Shown piece after piece: positions 21,440 to 31,847 of a stretch of 64,000 nucleotides of DNA. A program made the translations under genes and the position numbers. Position 1 is the stretch's first letter. Every line of letters starts with the position of its first letter. The stretch is from Dillenia suffruticosa (taxonomy: Eukaryota > Streptophyta > Magnoliopsida > Dilleniales > Dilleniaceae): positions 19,204,501-19,268,500 of the forward strand of contig JAVTVX010000024.1 in assembly GCA_033439265.1 (NCBI GenBank), written 5' to 3'. The notes beneath the pieces were generated by a model, which was not told the origin of the DNA, made no database searches, and worked only from the letters and a program-made list of their open reading frames with translations.

Positions 21440-22110
21440 TCATTCGGTTCATGAACACTTGCACCTACCTCCTGGAGTAGATCCACTTGCATTTATCTAT
21501 TACCCTTCAGGCATATAGATCACAAAATCCTAAATCCTTCTTGTTGTGGATAGAAGCTTCATCAGAAGAATTACAATGAATGAAATATGGGATTTCTTTG
21601 TCCAATCTCCAATCTAAAGCTTTATTTTGCCCTTTTTGGGACTAAATGTTGCGCAAAGTTTTCCCCTCCCTGTCTACTATGTTGCTCTTCTATACGGGTA
21701 CAATGTATAACTTTTTTTAATTAATAAATAACTTCTAAAAATGAAATTATATAAATATTTTTTTAATTTAATAGAAAGCTTGTAGATTTAGAATTATATG
21801 CAGAAATATGCTTATAATAGTAATGAATGTTGATAATGGTAACGAATGTTTTTAGAAATAAATTTTAGTGGTGCTAGCAAGGGAAATCTAAGCCAGCAGG
21901 GTGTTGTGTGGCCTCATTGAGGACAACAATGGCCATGGTTCTAAGAAAAATATGGAGTGCTATACCTCTTTTGCCGTTAAGGGATGGTCATGGGATTCAA
22001 CAAATAATGGGAGGATGGAAATGGATTCGGGTTCATTTGCTTTCACATGGAATATTAGGAATGGGTGCTAATAGAGTGGCGGATTATCTCTACTTTTAAC
22101 AAGAATTAGA
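21440..22110 (+). pseudogene. Coding-like fragments of unknown gene(s), copy A
   Basis: Two stretches read like eroded protein. Near 21451: MNTCTYLLE, a stop, then IHLHLSITLQAYRSQNPKSF. Near 21900-22060: CGLIEDNNGHGSKKNMECYT followed by SFAVKGWSWDSTNNGRMEMD, in a frame different from the longest ATG frame. I do not recognise the source. They lie next to a captured exonuclease fragment and upstream of CACTA transposase, so they may be further captured host-gene pieces. Repeated in copy B at about 43790-44450. Confidence 0.3.
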
Positions 22111-22483
22111 AACAATTCGAATTTTGATGGGCTTTAATCTAAGTAGAGTTTGCAAATTCATAGTCTGACTATCTTTTTTATTATTATTAATTTTTATTTT
22201 TTTTAATCTTTGAGGTTGTTTTGCCCCTGATGTGTAGTATTTTCATTTTGTTTTTTTTTGGTTTTGTACTTCTATTGTCTCACAAAAGTACCCACCTGTT
22301 ATTTTTCTCTTATTCTGCAAGATTGAGCCTTTTTTTTTATGTTTATTCATTTATTTATTTTTATTCTGCTAGTGAAGTGAATTTTTCATATGAGAGTTAC
22401 CAGAGATCTGTTCTATGATTAAATTTATGGAGGATTCTTGAAAGAGAGGTTTCAGAGGATGTGGATTTGAGGTGATAATTTAT

Positions 22484-22774
22484 GGCGGACTGCTAGCTCT
22501 CGAATGTCCGCACTGCTGCTGCACACTAGCCCATCCACAGTCCTAATCTTCTCTATGTCACCCCCAACCTCTATTCCAACATAAGTGAAGTTGGGATCAG
22601 CAAGGAAGGTCTTGAGAGCTTCGGGTAGGTAGTCAATGTGGAATAGCTGTAGGATTAGGCAATTTCTGTCGATACAGAGCTGCAGAGTAGCAGATTTGTT
22701 ACTCATGTAGCTAATATAATGAGGTCTCCACTCAATGTATAAGCCGACAACAGTTCGTTTTCCGGCATACAAGG
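22484..22774 (-). pseudogene. Captured 291-bp fragment of the exonuclease gene, copy A
   Basis: Matches bases 8557-8847 of the exonuclease gene over exactly 291 bp without gaps. By eye there are 14 substitutions (about 95% identity). It covers Exo I and Exo II but not Exo III. The Exo I Asp is changed to Tyr (LYIEWRP for LDIEWRP), which would remove a metal ligand. Both ends break inside exon sequence and not at splice-like sites. The frame is still open (part of a 117-codon ORF, 22452-22805), with unrelated residues at each end. It cannot encode a working nuclease. Confidence 0.88.
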
Positions 22775-22805
22775 TATATAACTTGATCCTAGTATTATTG
22801 AACAT

Positions 22806-23803
22806 AATTTGGGATTAACGAATCATATGAGTTGTTAATTGCTTGTATAATATTGGAATTAATTGTCAATTGCATAAGTTGGGGCAAGTGAAGGGAAGAT
22901 TTTGAAGCTTACTTGATGGAACAGATTGAATAGTTCTAATTTATATAGTTGGGTGGAAGCAATAGGACTGATCAGAATGTTTGATATGAATTGGACAGCT
23001 GTAGTAAATTTATATAGTCATGTGATGTGGCAATGGATGTGATCAGAAGAAATGGCATTCGTTCTCTATAAGGTTGGTCTGTTGTGTGAACTCTGGAGTA
23101 ACACGATACAAGAAAAATTTAGTATGGTTTCTTTTTCTTGAGATATGTTGAACGTGTCAATGGTGTTTTTTGGCATTTTCACTCTGGTCAGCTGCTATGG
23201 ATATGGGAGTTATGCTGATGGAATAGAGAATAGGCTATGGAGATGGGAATTATGCTGATGGTAAAAGACAATTTAGTAGTGATCCTGTATAGGAACAATA
23301 GGGAACGTGTCAACTGCTAATATGTCAACTGTATAGGAACAATAGGAATAATGTGTAATGAGATCCTGGACTCCTTTTTTTTTTTTTTTTTTATAATAGG
23401 TGTGCCCACAACCTGTAGTATGTTTTTTTTTTTTTTCTATAGGTGTGCCTACAACTTGTAATAGGTGTGCCTACATTAGTTTAAACATCAGTTGTTTGCA
23501 ATTTTATGATTAAAACTTATCGGTTTAGAGTTATTTGTTAAAACAATTAAAATAGATCTTTATTTGAATTTTTATAATATTACTATTTATTCAAATGTAA
23601 ACAAACACAGACAAATATAATAAAAATATTACTATTTATTTGAATTTTTGTAATATTACTATTTATTCTCAGCAAAATCATTTTATCTTATTAAAATTGC
23701 CTTGCAAGATGATCTTGGTTTCCATTCCCTCTTGTTTTCTTTGGTCCCTGATCTCTTATTTATATATTACATTTATTATTTCTTAGACAGTTTGTACTTT
23801 GAA
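22806..23803. other. Non-coding DNA between exonuclease fragment and transposase
   Basis: No gene is seen. Short repeats of ATAGGTGTGCCTACAAC with long T-runs occur at about 23365-23480. An AT-rich stretch with repeated TAATATTACTATTTATT occurs at about 23575-23670. Confidence 0.4.
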
Positions 23804-24165
23804 ATGGGATCCATTGATTGTAATTGGATGTATCGTCTCTTACCTAATGGGTACTTAATAGATGATTTTGTTAAGGGTGTTAACGAGTTCTTGAATTTTG
23901 CATATTCTCAGTATAAATTCATGGATGGATTCAAAATTAGATGTTATTATCATTACTGTCGAAATCATAAATTTTGTAGTCAAGATGATGTCGCGGTACA
24001 CTTGTTCTCAAGAGAGTTTGTTAATGGTTATATCATAATACGGGTTTGTCATGGAGAAATCAGAAATAGATAATCAATTGAAGGACAGTCATCTACATGT
24101 AGAGAGGATGTTGAGGCTTCATATAAATCCATGGTTGTGAATATCTTAGACCCTCAATTTGATTG
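23804..24165 (+). pseudogene. CACTA transposase (TNP2) remains, N-terminal part, copy A
   Basis: Starts MGSIDCNWMYRLLPNGYLID and shows CYYHYCRNHKFCSQDDVAVH and LFSREFVNGY. These fit the plant transposase-associated domain (PF13963 type) at the N-terminus of En/Spm-like CACTA transposases, including its Cys/His pattern. A stop lies at 24070-24072 (NR-stop-SIEGQ). The ORF is then split by the LTR element inserted at 24171. The gene continues at 31848. Confidence 0.75.
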
Positions 24166-24170
24166 GAATT
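24166..24170. other. Target-site duplication, left (GAATT)
   Basis: GAATT precedes the LTR element and recurs at 31848-31852. The same pair flanks the solo LTR of copy B (46513-46517 and 47881-47885). Confidence 0.85.
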
Positions 24171-25508
24171 TGATAATGCACAAATAATCATTTTTATTGT
24201 TGATATTATGGTTTGATTTTAGATTCATTAGTGTCATAATAATTGTTTTTATGACATTTTTATTTTTAGGGATCAAAAATGGATATTGGATCAAAATGAG
24301 CTTAAGGAGGCAATTTTGGAAGTTTAATGGTTCAAAATATCATTTGAGCCTACAAAGAAAAGGAAAAAAGTACCAAAAAGTGGAAAATTTTATTTTAGGA
24401 ATTTTTGCTTTAAGTAAAAATTGTTGTGAGTAAAATTATGAATCTTTTCCTTATTTTTTTGGTTGGAAGAATTTTGGAGACCTAAAGCACAAAAAGGACT
24501 CTTCTCATTAATCCTAGAAAGCACTATTCACGTCTACTGTTTACGGCACTGTTCATCAAACTATAAAAGGAGATGGCGGCAACACATTCTCATTCCTCTC
24601 TTTAGGTTTTAGCTTTTATTTTTTTTCTTTCTTTCTCTTTGAAGAGCACTTTTTTTATTTATTCTCAATAACATGATTAATATCATGAGTGACTAGTTTT
24701 ATTCTGATTCAAGAGAAATTTCATTGATTGTTTTCACTGTAAGATTATTTACTTTATTTAAATTCTTGCATTTTTAATTTAAATATTCATCGATTTTTGG
24801 TTTATTTTTATGAAAGATCGGTATTGGTTAATCTGACAATTTAATTTAATATCAATTTATCTATTGCATTCAGAATTTCAGTGATCCGTAATTATCATGA
24901 ATGAATAGTACAAGTAGCAAATATGTTATTTATGTTTATGGATTGTTGCTGATATTCATTAACCTAAGGAATCGATGGAACAAAATCGAATAATTGTACG
25001 GCTATCCTGGTTATTTGTATTTTGATTTAACTGTTTTCACAGAACTTAATACTGTCATTATATTGATATGGAACGCTATCGTACCCAGTCGATTAATGAT
25101 AAATTTTGATTGAATGCTGGGTTTGGTCAATTAATTTAGGAAAACACAAGATTTATTACGGTTATTCTAATAAATCTAAGATTAAATGCTTGAGTCATAA
25201 GAATAACATTTTTTAACCAATGATCAATTAAACAATCAAATGTGTGAACTCTTGGATCGGATATTTAGCACATTGAATTTCTTCTCCAATTTTTAGTATT
25301 TTTTGCATATTTGATTTGTTTTTTAATTTTAGGTTTTTATTTTTGAGTTAAGAATTTATTTTATAAACTCCCCCCATTTTATTTTTAACCATAACTAAGA
25401 AATTAAATCAACATAGTTCCCGTGGGATTCGACCTGGTACCACTATTGCTACAAGTTATTGTATTAGGGGATCATTATTAATTTTGAAGGGTTACGACAA
25501 CCCGTCCA
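24171..25508 (+). repeat. 5' LTR of the Athila/Tat-like element
   Basis: Starts TGATAATGCACAAATAATC and ends CGACAACCCGTCCA. It carries ACTATAAAAGGAGATGGCGG near 24560-24580, a plausible TATA region (TATAAAAG), repeated in the other LTR copies. It has a private deletion near 24436 relative to the other copies. Confidence 0.85.
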
Positions 25509-25513
25509 AATTT

Positions 25514-25531
25514 TGGTGCCGCTGTCGGGGA
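25514..25531 (+). other. Primer-binding site, tRNA-Asp type
   Basis: TGGTGCCGCTGTCGGGGA starts 6 bases after the 5' LTR. It is close to the TGGCGCCGTTGCCGGGGA site I know from Athila-like elements, with a few changes. Confidence 0.75.
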
Positions 25532-25597
25532 ACTATTTTAATTTTTTAGTTTGTATTTTTCACTTGTTTACTGATTTTTTAAGAAGAAGAGGAAAAG

Positions 25598-26340
25598 ATG
25601 GAAAATCGTGAAAGGAATTTGAAAGAGTTGGCTGCACCAGATCTGAATCAACAACTACCGTGCATGGAGTACCCAACTTTTGAGGTAAGTTACTCAAATC
25701 TTGAAAATCAAATTTCTGAACTAACTGGTTTGATTCGTCAGTTAGCTATAGGGCCATTGCAGGTAGCTAAAGTTTGTGGCATATATTTAATTCAGAGGCA
25801 TCCTACGGATATCTGTCTATCTTTACAAGAAGATTCTACTCAACAAGTAAATTTCGTAAGAGGATTTCCTGGTCAATCTCAACGTATGTATGACCCTTTC
25901 TCCAACTATTATAATTTTGAATGGACGAATCACCCAAATCTAAGCTATGGAAATCAAGGAAGACAGCCAAGATATACACCCTAATTTTTTGACAGATCAC
26001 CGTAGTACCTTCACAATCTTCAAATTCAAGTATGTCTTTAGAAGATATTATAAAAACTCTCGCGACTAACACTCAACAATTTCAACAGGAAATGAGAGCA
26101 AGTATATAGGATTTAGAGAATCAAATCACTCAACTAGCAACCTCGCTTAGTAACTTGGAAGTTCGAACCTCAGGGAAACTACCTTCACAAATGGTAGTAA
26201 ACCCTAAAGAGAACATCAGAGCAATAACGTTAAGAAGTGAGAAGGAATTTCATTTGAATTTCATTCTATCTAAGAAGGCGAATGAAGGAAAGGATATGGA
26301 TAAGGAAGATGAACACATGTTTGAGGAATCCTAGACAGAT
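25598..26340 (+). pseudogene. Gag remains of the Athila/Tat-like element
   Basis: Open to 25984, then broken. It contains CGIYLIQRHPTDICLSLQED (in intact relatives a C..C....H....C knuckle), VNFVRGFPGQSQ, YDPFSNYYNFEWTNHPNLSY and GNQGRQPRY. All are hallmarks of gag in the non-chromoviral Athila/Tat group. After the stop, shifted frames still show pieces such as a Gln-rich stretch (NTQQFQQEMRASI), GKLPSQMVVNPKENIRAIT and LRSEKE. The N-terminal half of Gag is missing, because the frame begins only about 70 bases after the primer site. Confidence 0.78.
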
Positions 26341-26479
26341 GAATACGAGAAAGAAATAGTAACTATAAGGGGTCATGAGATGGGTGAGAATGCACGTGAT
26401 ATCATCAAAAGATCTCTACCCAAAAAATGCACGGATCCAGGTATGTTCATTGTACCTTGTACTATAGGTAAAAAAAAAA

Positions 26480-26995
26480 ATAGAGCATGCCATGCTAGAT
26501 TTATGAGCATCTATTAATATCATGCCTTACTCAATTTATAGTGCTATAAAATTGGGTCCCTTAAAAGAAAATGAGGTTGTTATTCAGTTAGCTAACCATT
26601 CTTACGTTTACCCAGAGAGTATTGTTGAAAATATTTTGATACAGGTTAACGAATTAATTTTTTCAACTAATTTTTACATCTTGAAAATGGGAGACATTAT
26701 CACAGATTCAGCTTCACTTCTATTAGGATGACCATTCATGAAGACGGCAAAGGCTAAAATAGATGTGGATGGGGGTACTCTCTCCGTCGAGTTCGACTGC
26801 GAGATTATGAAATTTATTATTTTTGATCCTATGAAATACCCAAATGAGTGTCAATCAATTTGTTATGCTGATATTTTTGATTTAATTGTGCAGGAAATTT
26901 ATGAAGAAAAATGTGATATTGATTTTAATTTGAATGCACAATTAGATATGGAATGAAAGTCATATGAGCCTCCCAAAATGAAGTTGAAGCCTCCT
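26480..26995 (+). pseudogene. Aspartic protease remains of the Athila/Tat-like element
   Basis: Reads MLDL-stop-ASINIMPYSIY, so the Gly of the D-L-G-A active-site motif is now a TGA stop. It goes on with IKLGPLKENEVVIQLANHSY, a flap-like region, SASLLLG-stop-PFMKTAKAK and VDGGTLSVEF. Order and spacing match the retropepsin of Athila-type elements. The coding capacity ends near 26955. Where RT should follow, the sequence passes directly into a non-coding 3' region. Confidence 0.75.
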
Positions 26996-26999
26996 TGAA

Positions 27000-28645
27000 G
27001 AGAAACAAGTGGAGAACGTCGAGCATAAAGATATTAAACAATTGCGCTTGTTGGGAGGCCACCCAAATATTTTTTTTAGTTAATTGTAGATTTTTTATTT
27101 TGGGTGTTTTCTAGTAACATTTGTTCTTTTTTATGGATTTATGTTTTTTAGGTGTCTAAGAGGGAGAATTTTGAGAGTTGCAGTTACCCAAATCAAGAAA
27201 CAAACAAAGAATGAAGTGCAAAAAAATGGATAGAAGCAAGTCATAGCGTTAAGGTGTGATCATACGGTTTTCAGAAGGATATTCAAAAATGGACAGAAGC
27301 AGTCTTTTCGTTTGGGCGTGATCACGCGATTTTTAGTAGACTCCAAATCCATTTCACACTGTATAATTTTATCATAGATGCAACCATTCATTCAAAACCT
27401 CCAAATTTCAAACTCACATTTCTTCCAAAAAAAAAGGGAATCGAAAATCCTAAAATTTTCAACAATCCTTTACACAAAGAAATCCTTGACCTAATTTTAA
27501 CCAACCCCCGTAGTTTCTTCACAGCAGCAAAGACCATCAGTTTCAGACGAGCAAATATTATCACCCTAGGGAAGTTTTCTCACATTTCTCTTTCTTTTCA
27601 TTGTCTCACTTTTATATGTTGCATTAGGGTGATTTTATGAGTGTTGCTGTTAGTTTAAAATTGTGCTTAAATTTCTTATCTTTTGCATACATTGAGGACA
27701 ATGTAGTATCTAGATATGGGGGACGATTTTCATACAAATGTCATTTCTTTATTCTTGTTTGGAACTTCATACTCTCTGAATGTTGTCGAATAATAATTTT
27801 AAGTTAGTATGTATTCTTGATTTGAGTTTTAAACGCATGAAAGAGACAAGCGTGATTAGTTGTTTTTAGATAAAATTGTTTTAAGTGTCCCATTGATCTT
27901 GATGGTTGAATCGAATGAAAATGTGATAGATTTGATACAAATTAAACACTTCTGTGAGCTTTTGAACCTTAAGAGCATACATCATCTTTGCTCTAATTTT
28001 TTTCTTGACGAGTGTTTATCAATCATAATATGTTTATTCTATAACTTGCTTTGCTATATTTTTTGAGACCACATCAATGAGTTCATATATTAATATGATG
28101 GGGCACTTAGATTTAACCTTTTTAGCTTTCGAAAAAAGACATTTCCGTACATAATATTTCCCTTAGTGAACTCATTTGAGCTTGTACCCATTTTCTTTGC
28201 TTTAACCTCATTAATAAAAACATGGTCTTCTTTTTACGCTTAACCTTCTTTTTTATCCTTATATCAAAGAAACATGTGTTTAGAACAAAAATTGAGTGGT
28301 TATTTGTAAAAGAGAATGTGATAACTTTATTTTGGGGATTATTTTTTAAGAATTCGATCATATGTTGGGGTGATTTGTGTATACATTATATTTTCATTCA
28401 TTATCAAGTTTGATTGTATTAAAAAAAATGAGAAAAAAAATTGTTGAGAAAAAAACAAGAGAATAAAATGAAGGAAAATTCCCAGAAGTTGAAATTGGGG
28501 AATTTGGAGAAATTCAAAAATCTGATCGAGAAATGAGATAGTTTTGATTGAGTTATTTTTCTTTGGATAGATTGTATTTCATGATATGGGATATGATCTT
28601 GTGATTCTCATCATGCTTTTTTGATATATTCATTACACATCACAT
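27000..28645 (+). other. 3' non-coding part of the Athila/Tat-like element
   Basis: No RT, RNase H or integrase motif is found. The part at 27240-27330 contains repeated GTGATCA(T/C)(A/G)CG(A/G/T)TTTT-like words. CATTGAGGACAATGTAGTAT followed by ATATGGGGGACG (about 27697-27724) resembles an internal polypurine tract typical of this group. Loss of the whole pol module is best explained by an internal deletion near 27000. Confidence 0.5.
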
Positions 28646-30027
28646 TACTACTAGAAAACGGACTTTTAGCGACGGAAAAATCTGTCGCTGAAAGTCTCTT
28701 TTCCGTTGCTAAATCCGTCTTAAAAAGTGACCCCGCTAATTTTCAACGACTGATTTTTTTTCCGTCATAAATATCAGCGTCTGATTAGCGATGGATTAAA
28801 TCTATCACTGATATTAGCGACGGAAAAAAATCCTTCGCTGAAACAAAAAAAAAAAAACAAAAAAAAGAATAGCGACTAATAGGAATCCGTCATTGATTTG
28901 AGTTATGGAAAAAGAAAAAAAAAATACACAACCAACCAACCCCCCTCCCCCCACCATCACATTTGCTAGACGTGAGAATCAAACATGCGCGCACAAGATG
29001 GGTGAGAGCACTCTTGCCACTAAACCAAACAAACTATTTACTTATACATATTTTTTTTTTTTACTTATTATCTATATTTCATATTTCTTAATAATATTAA
29101 AATAATATAAAATTATAATTTATTATAAAATAATAAAATAATTTTATTATTACTTAAAATAAAAAAATAAAAAATTTTAAAAAATAAAATAAAATTATTC
29201 TTTGCAAAATAAAATAAAAATAATAAGAATTATTAAAAAAAATTAAAAATTAAAAAATTAAAAAATAATTTCTTATAAAATAATAAAATAATTTTATTAT
29301 TACTTAAAATAAAATAATAAAAAATTTAAAAAAATAAAATAATATTATTCTTTGCAAAATAAAATAAAAATAATAAGAATTATTAAATAAAATTAAAAAT
29401 TAAAAAATTAAAAAAAAATTATTATAAAATAATAAAATAATTTTATTATTACTTAAAATAAAATAATAAAAAATTTACAAAAATAAAATAATATTATTCT
29501 TCGCAAAATAAAAAAAAATTAATAAGAATTATTAAATAAAATTAAAAATTAAAAAATCAAAAATTAAATTAAAAATAAAAAAATAAAAAATAATAAAAAA
29601 TAATAAAAAATAATAAAAAATAATAAAAAATAATAAAAAATAATAAAAAATAAAAAATAAAAAAATAAAAAAATCCGTCATTAATCCGTCGGTATTCCAT
29701 CGCTAATTTTCCGTCGCTAAAGGCTGTACATATCTTTTTTTTTATTTTTTTTCCTTCACTAATTCACCGACGGAAGTTAGCGACGTATTAATTCTATCGT
29801 TAAAATTTTTGTCGGTAATCCGTCGCTAATAATTTTATAAATTAAAAAAAAAAAATTTTTAAGGTATTAACGACGAAAATATTTCTGTCGCTAATTTCCG
29901 TCGCTAATCTGTCGCTAATCTCTCGGTAAAAAATTCGATGTTAATCCGTTGTAAATCCGTCGCTATTACTGACGGATATTTTTCCGTTGGTAATTTTCCG
30001 TCACTGAAGCCATGTTTTCTGGTAGTG
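28646..30027. mobile_element. Non-autonomous CACTA-type element (1382 bp) nested in the LTR element
   Basis: The right end reads, in reverse complement, CACTACCAGAAAACATGG, and the left end reads TACTACTAGAAAACGG. These are matching CACTA-type inverted repeats, with the left CA altered to TA. A 3-bp CAT flanks each side (28643-28645 and 30028-30030), the size expected for CACTA elements. Both ends are filled with subterminal words (GCGACGGAAAAAT, CCGTCGCTAAT) in both orientations. No transposase is inside. Confidence 0.75.
29125..29680. repeat. AT-rich tandem repeat core of the CACTA-type element
   Basis: A unit of about 148 bp (marker AATAATTTTATTATTACTTA) occurs three times, starting near 29131, 29281 and 29428. 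A microsatellite of AAAAAATAAT units follows (about 29575-29675). Almost pure A/T. Confidence 0.75.
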
Positions 30028-30030
30028 CAT

Positions 30031-30473
30031 TTATCATTTTTATTATACCTTTACCCAAGCCACGTTATAACCCTTACAAAAGACCCCCGGATTTTTGTTT
30101 TGAATTCATATAAGTGGTGGTGGAGATTTGATAAATAAGCAAGTTTATGATAATAACATACTTTGATTTGATTTTGAGAGTTATTGATAAATTCTCTTAA
30201 ACACTTTGAGTATGAGAGTGAATTTATTGTGAGGGTATTGAATCTTGATACATTGAATTTTGATGAGATTGTTGAGTTTGATAGAATGCTTATATTTTCT
30301 TTTAAGGTCATGAAACTATGATTACTTGCTCTCCGAATTGTTATTTTGACTTGAATTTTTCGATGTGTACTAATTTAGATTGTTTAAAGATAAATTGAAG
30401 GAGGGGAATGAGTAAAGAAGAGAATAATTGTGTGACATTAATCTAGTAAATGCTTGAGGACAAGTATTGGTTT
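30031..30473. other. Rest of the 3' non-coding part of the Athila/Tat-like element
   Basis: AT-rich, no gene. It continues the 27000-28645 stretch across the CACTA-type insertion and leads to the polypurine tract with GCTTGAGGACAAGTATTGG. Confidence 0.5.
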
Positions 30474-30487
30474 GGTGTGGAGGAATT
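30474..30487 (+). other. Polypurine tract of the Athila/Tat-like element
   Basis: GGTGTGGAGGAATT stands directly before the 3' LTR, preceded by TTGAGGACAAGTATTGGTTT. This is the usual arrangement in this group. Confidence 0.65.
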
Positions 30488-31847
30488 TGATAATGCACAA
30501 ATTGTCATTTTTATTATTGATATTATGGTTTGATTTTGGATTGATTAGTGTCCTAATAATTGCTTTTATGACATTTTTATTTTTAGGGATAAAAAATGAA
30601 AATTGGATCAAAATGGGATTAAGGAGACAATTTTGAAAGTTTAATGATTCAAGATATCATTTGGACCTACAAAGAAAAGGAAAAAAAGTACCAAAAAAGT
30701 GGAAGATTTATTTTAGAAATATTTATTTTAAGTAAAAATTGTTGTTAGGAGTAAAATTTTCAACTTTCCTATTTTGGTGGATCTTTTCCTTATTTTTTTT
30801 GTTGGAAGAATCTTGGAGACCTAGAGTACAAAAAGAAGGACTCTTCTCATTAACCCTAGAAGGCACTATTCACGTCTACTGTTCACGGCACTGTTCATCC
30901 AACTATAAAAGGAGATGGCGGCAACACATTCTCATTCCTCTCTTTAGGTTTTAGGTTTTTTTTTTCTTTCTTTCTCTTTGAAGAACACCTTTTTTGTTTA
31001 TTCTCAATAACATGATTAATATCATTAGTGGTTAGTTTTATTCTGATTTAAGGGAAATTTTATTGATTTTCTTCACTGTGAGATTATGTACTTTATTTCA
31101 ATTATTGCATTTTTAATTCAAGTATTCATTGATTTTTTGTTTATTTTTATGAAGGATTGGTATTGGTTAATCTGACAATTTAATTCAATATCAATTTTTC
31201 TATTACATCCAGGATTTCAATGATCCGTAATTGTCATGAATGAATAGTACGACTAGCAAATATATTATTTATGTTTATGGGTCGTTGCCGATATTCATTT
31301 TAACCTAAGGAATCGACGGAACAAAATCGAATAATTATACGGCTATTCTGGTTATTTGTATTTTAATTTAACTGTTTTCACAGAATTTAATACTGTCATT
31401 ATATTGAAATGTAACGCTATCGTATTCAGTCGATTAATAATAAGTTTTGATTAGATGTTGGATTTGATCAATTAATTTAGGAAAATGCAAGATTTATTAC
31501 GGTTATCCTAACAAATCTAAGATTAAATGCTTGAATCGTAAGAATAACATTTTTTAACCAATGATCAATGAAACAATCAAATTGTGAACTATTGGATCGG
31601 ATGTTTGGCACATTGAATTTCTTCTCCAATTTTTAATATTTTTTGCATATTTGATTTGTCTTTTAATTTTAGGTTTTTATTTTTGAGTTAGGAATTTATT
31701 TTATAAACTCCCCTATTTTATTTTTAGTCATAACTAAGAACTTAAATCAATATAGTTTCCGTGGGATTCGACCTGATACCACTATTGTTACAAGTTGTTG
31801 CATTGGGGGATCAGTATTAATTTTGAAGGGTTTCGACAACCCGACCA
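30488..31847 (+). repeat. 3' LTR of the Athila/Tat-like element
   Basis: Starts TGATAATGCACAAATTGTC and ends CGACAACCCGACCA, followed by GAATT. It differs from the 5' LTR at many positions. ACTATAAAAGGAGATGGCGG is present near 30900. Confidence 0.85.

Larger units (their letters stand above)
24171..31847 (+). mobile_element. Non-autonomous Ty3/gypsy (Athila/Tat-like) element, gag and protease remains only
   Basis: A 7.7-kb element with about 1.34- and 1.36-kb LTRs (TGATAATGCACAAA ... CAACCCGTCCA), a tRNA-Asp-type primer site, decayed gag and protease, a 3' polypurine tract and GAATT target duplications. RT, RNase H and integrase are missing. The LTRs differ at many sites (several percent), so it is much older than the 9877-19070 element. 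A 1382-bp CACTA-type element sits inside it at 28646-30027. Confidence 0.85.

Noticed and set aside
22452..22805. A second working exonuclease gene
   Set aside because: Only 291 bp match. Exo III and both termini are missing and the Exo I Asp is Tyr.
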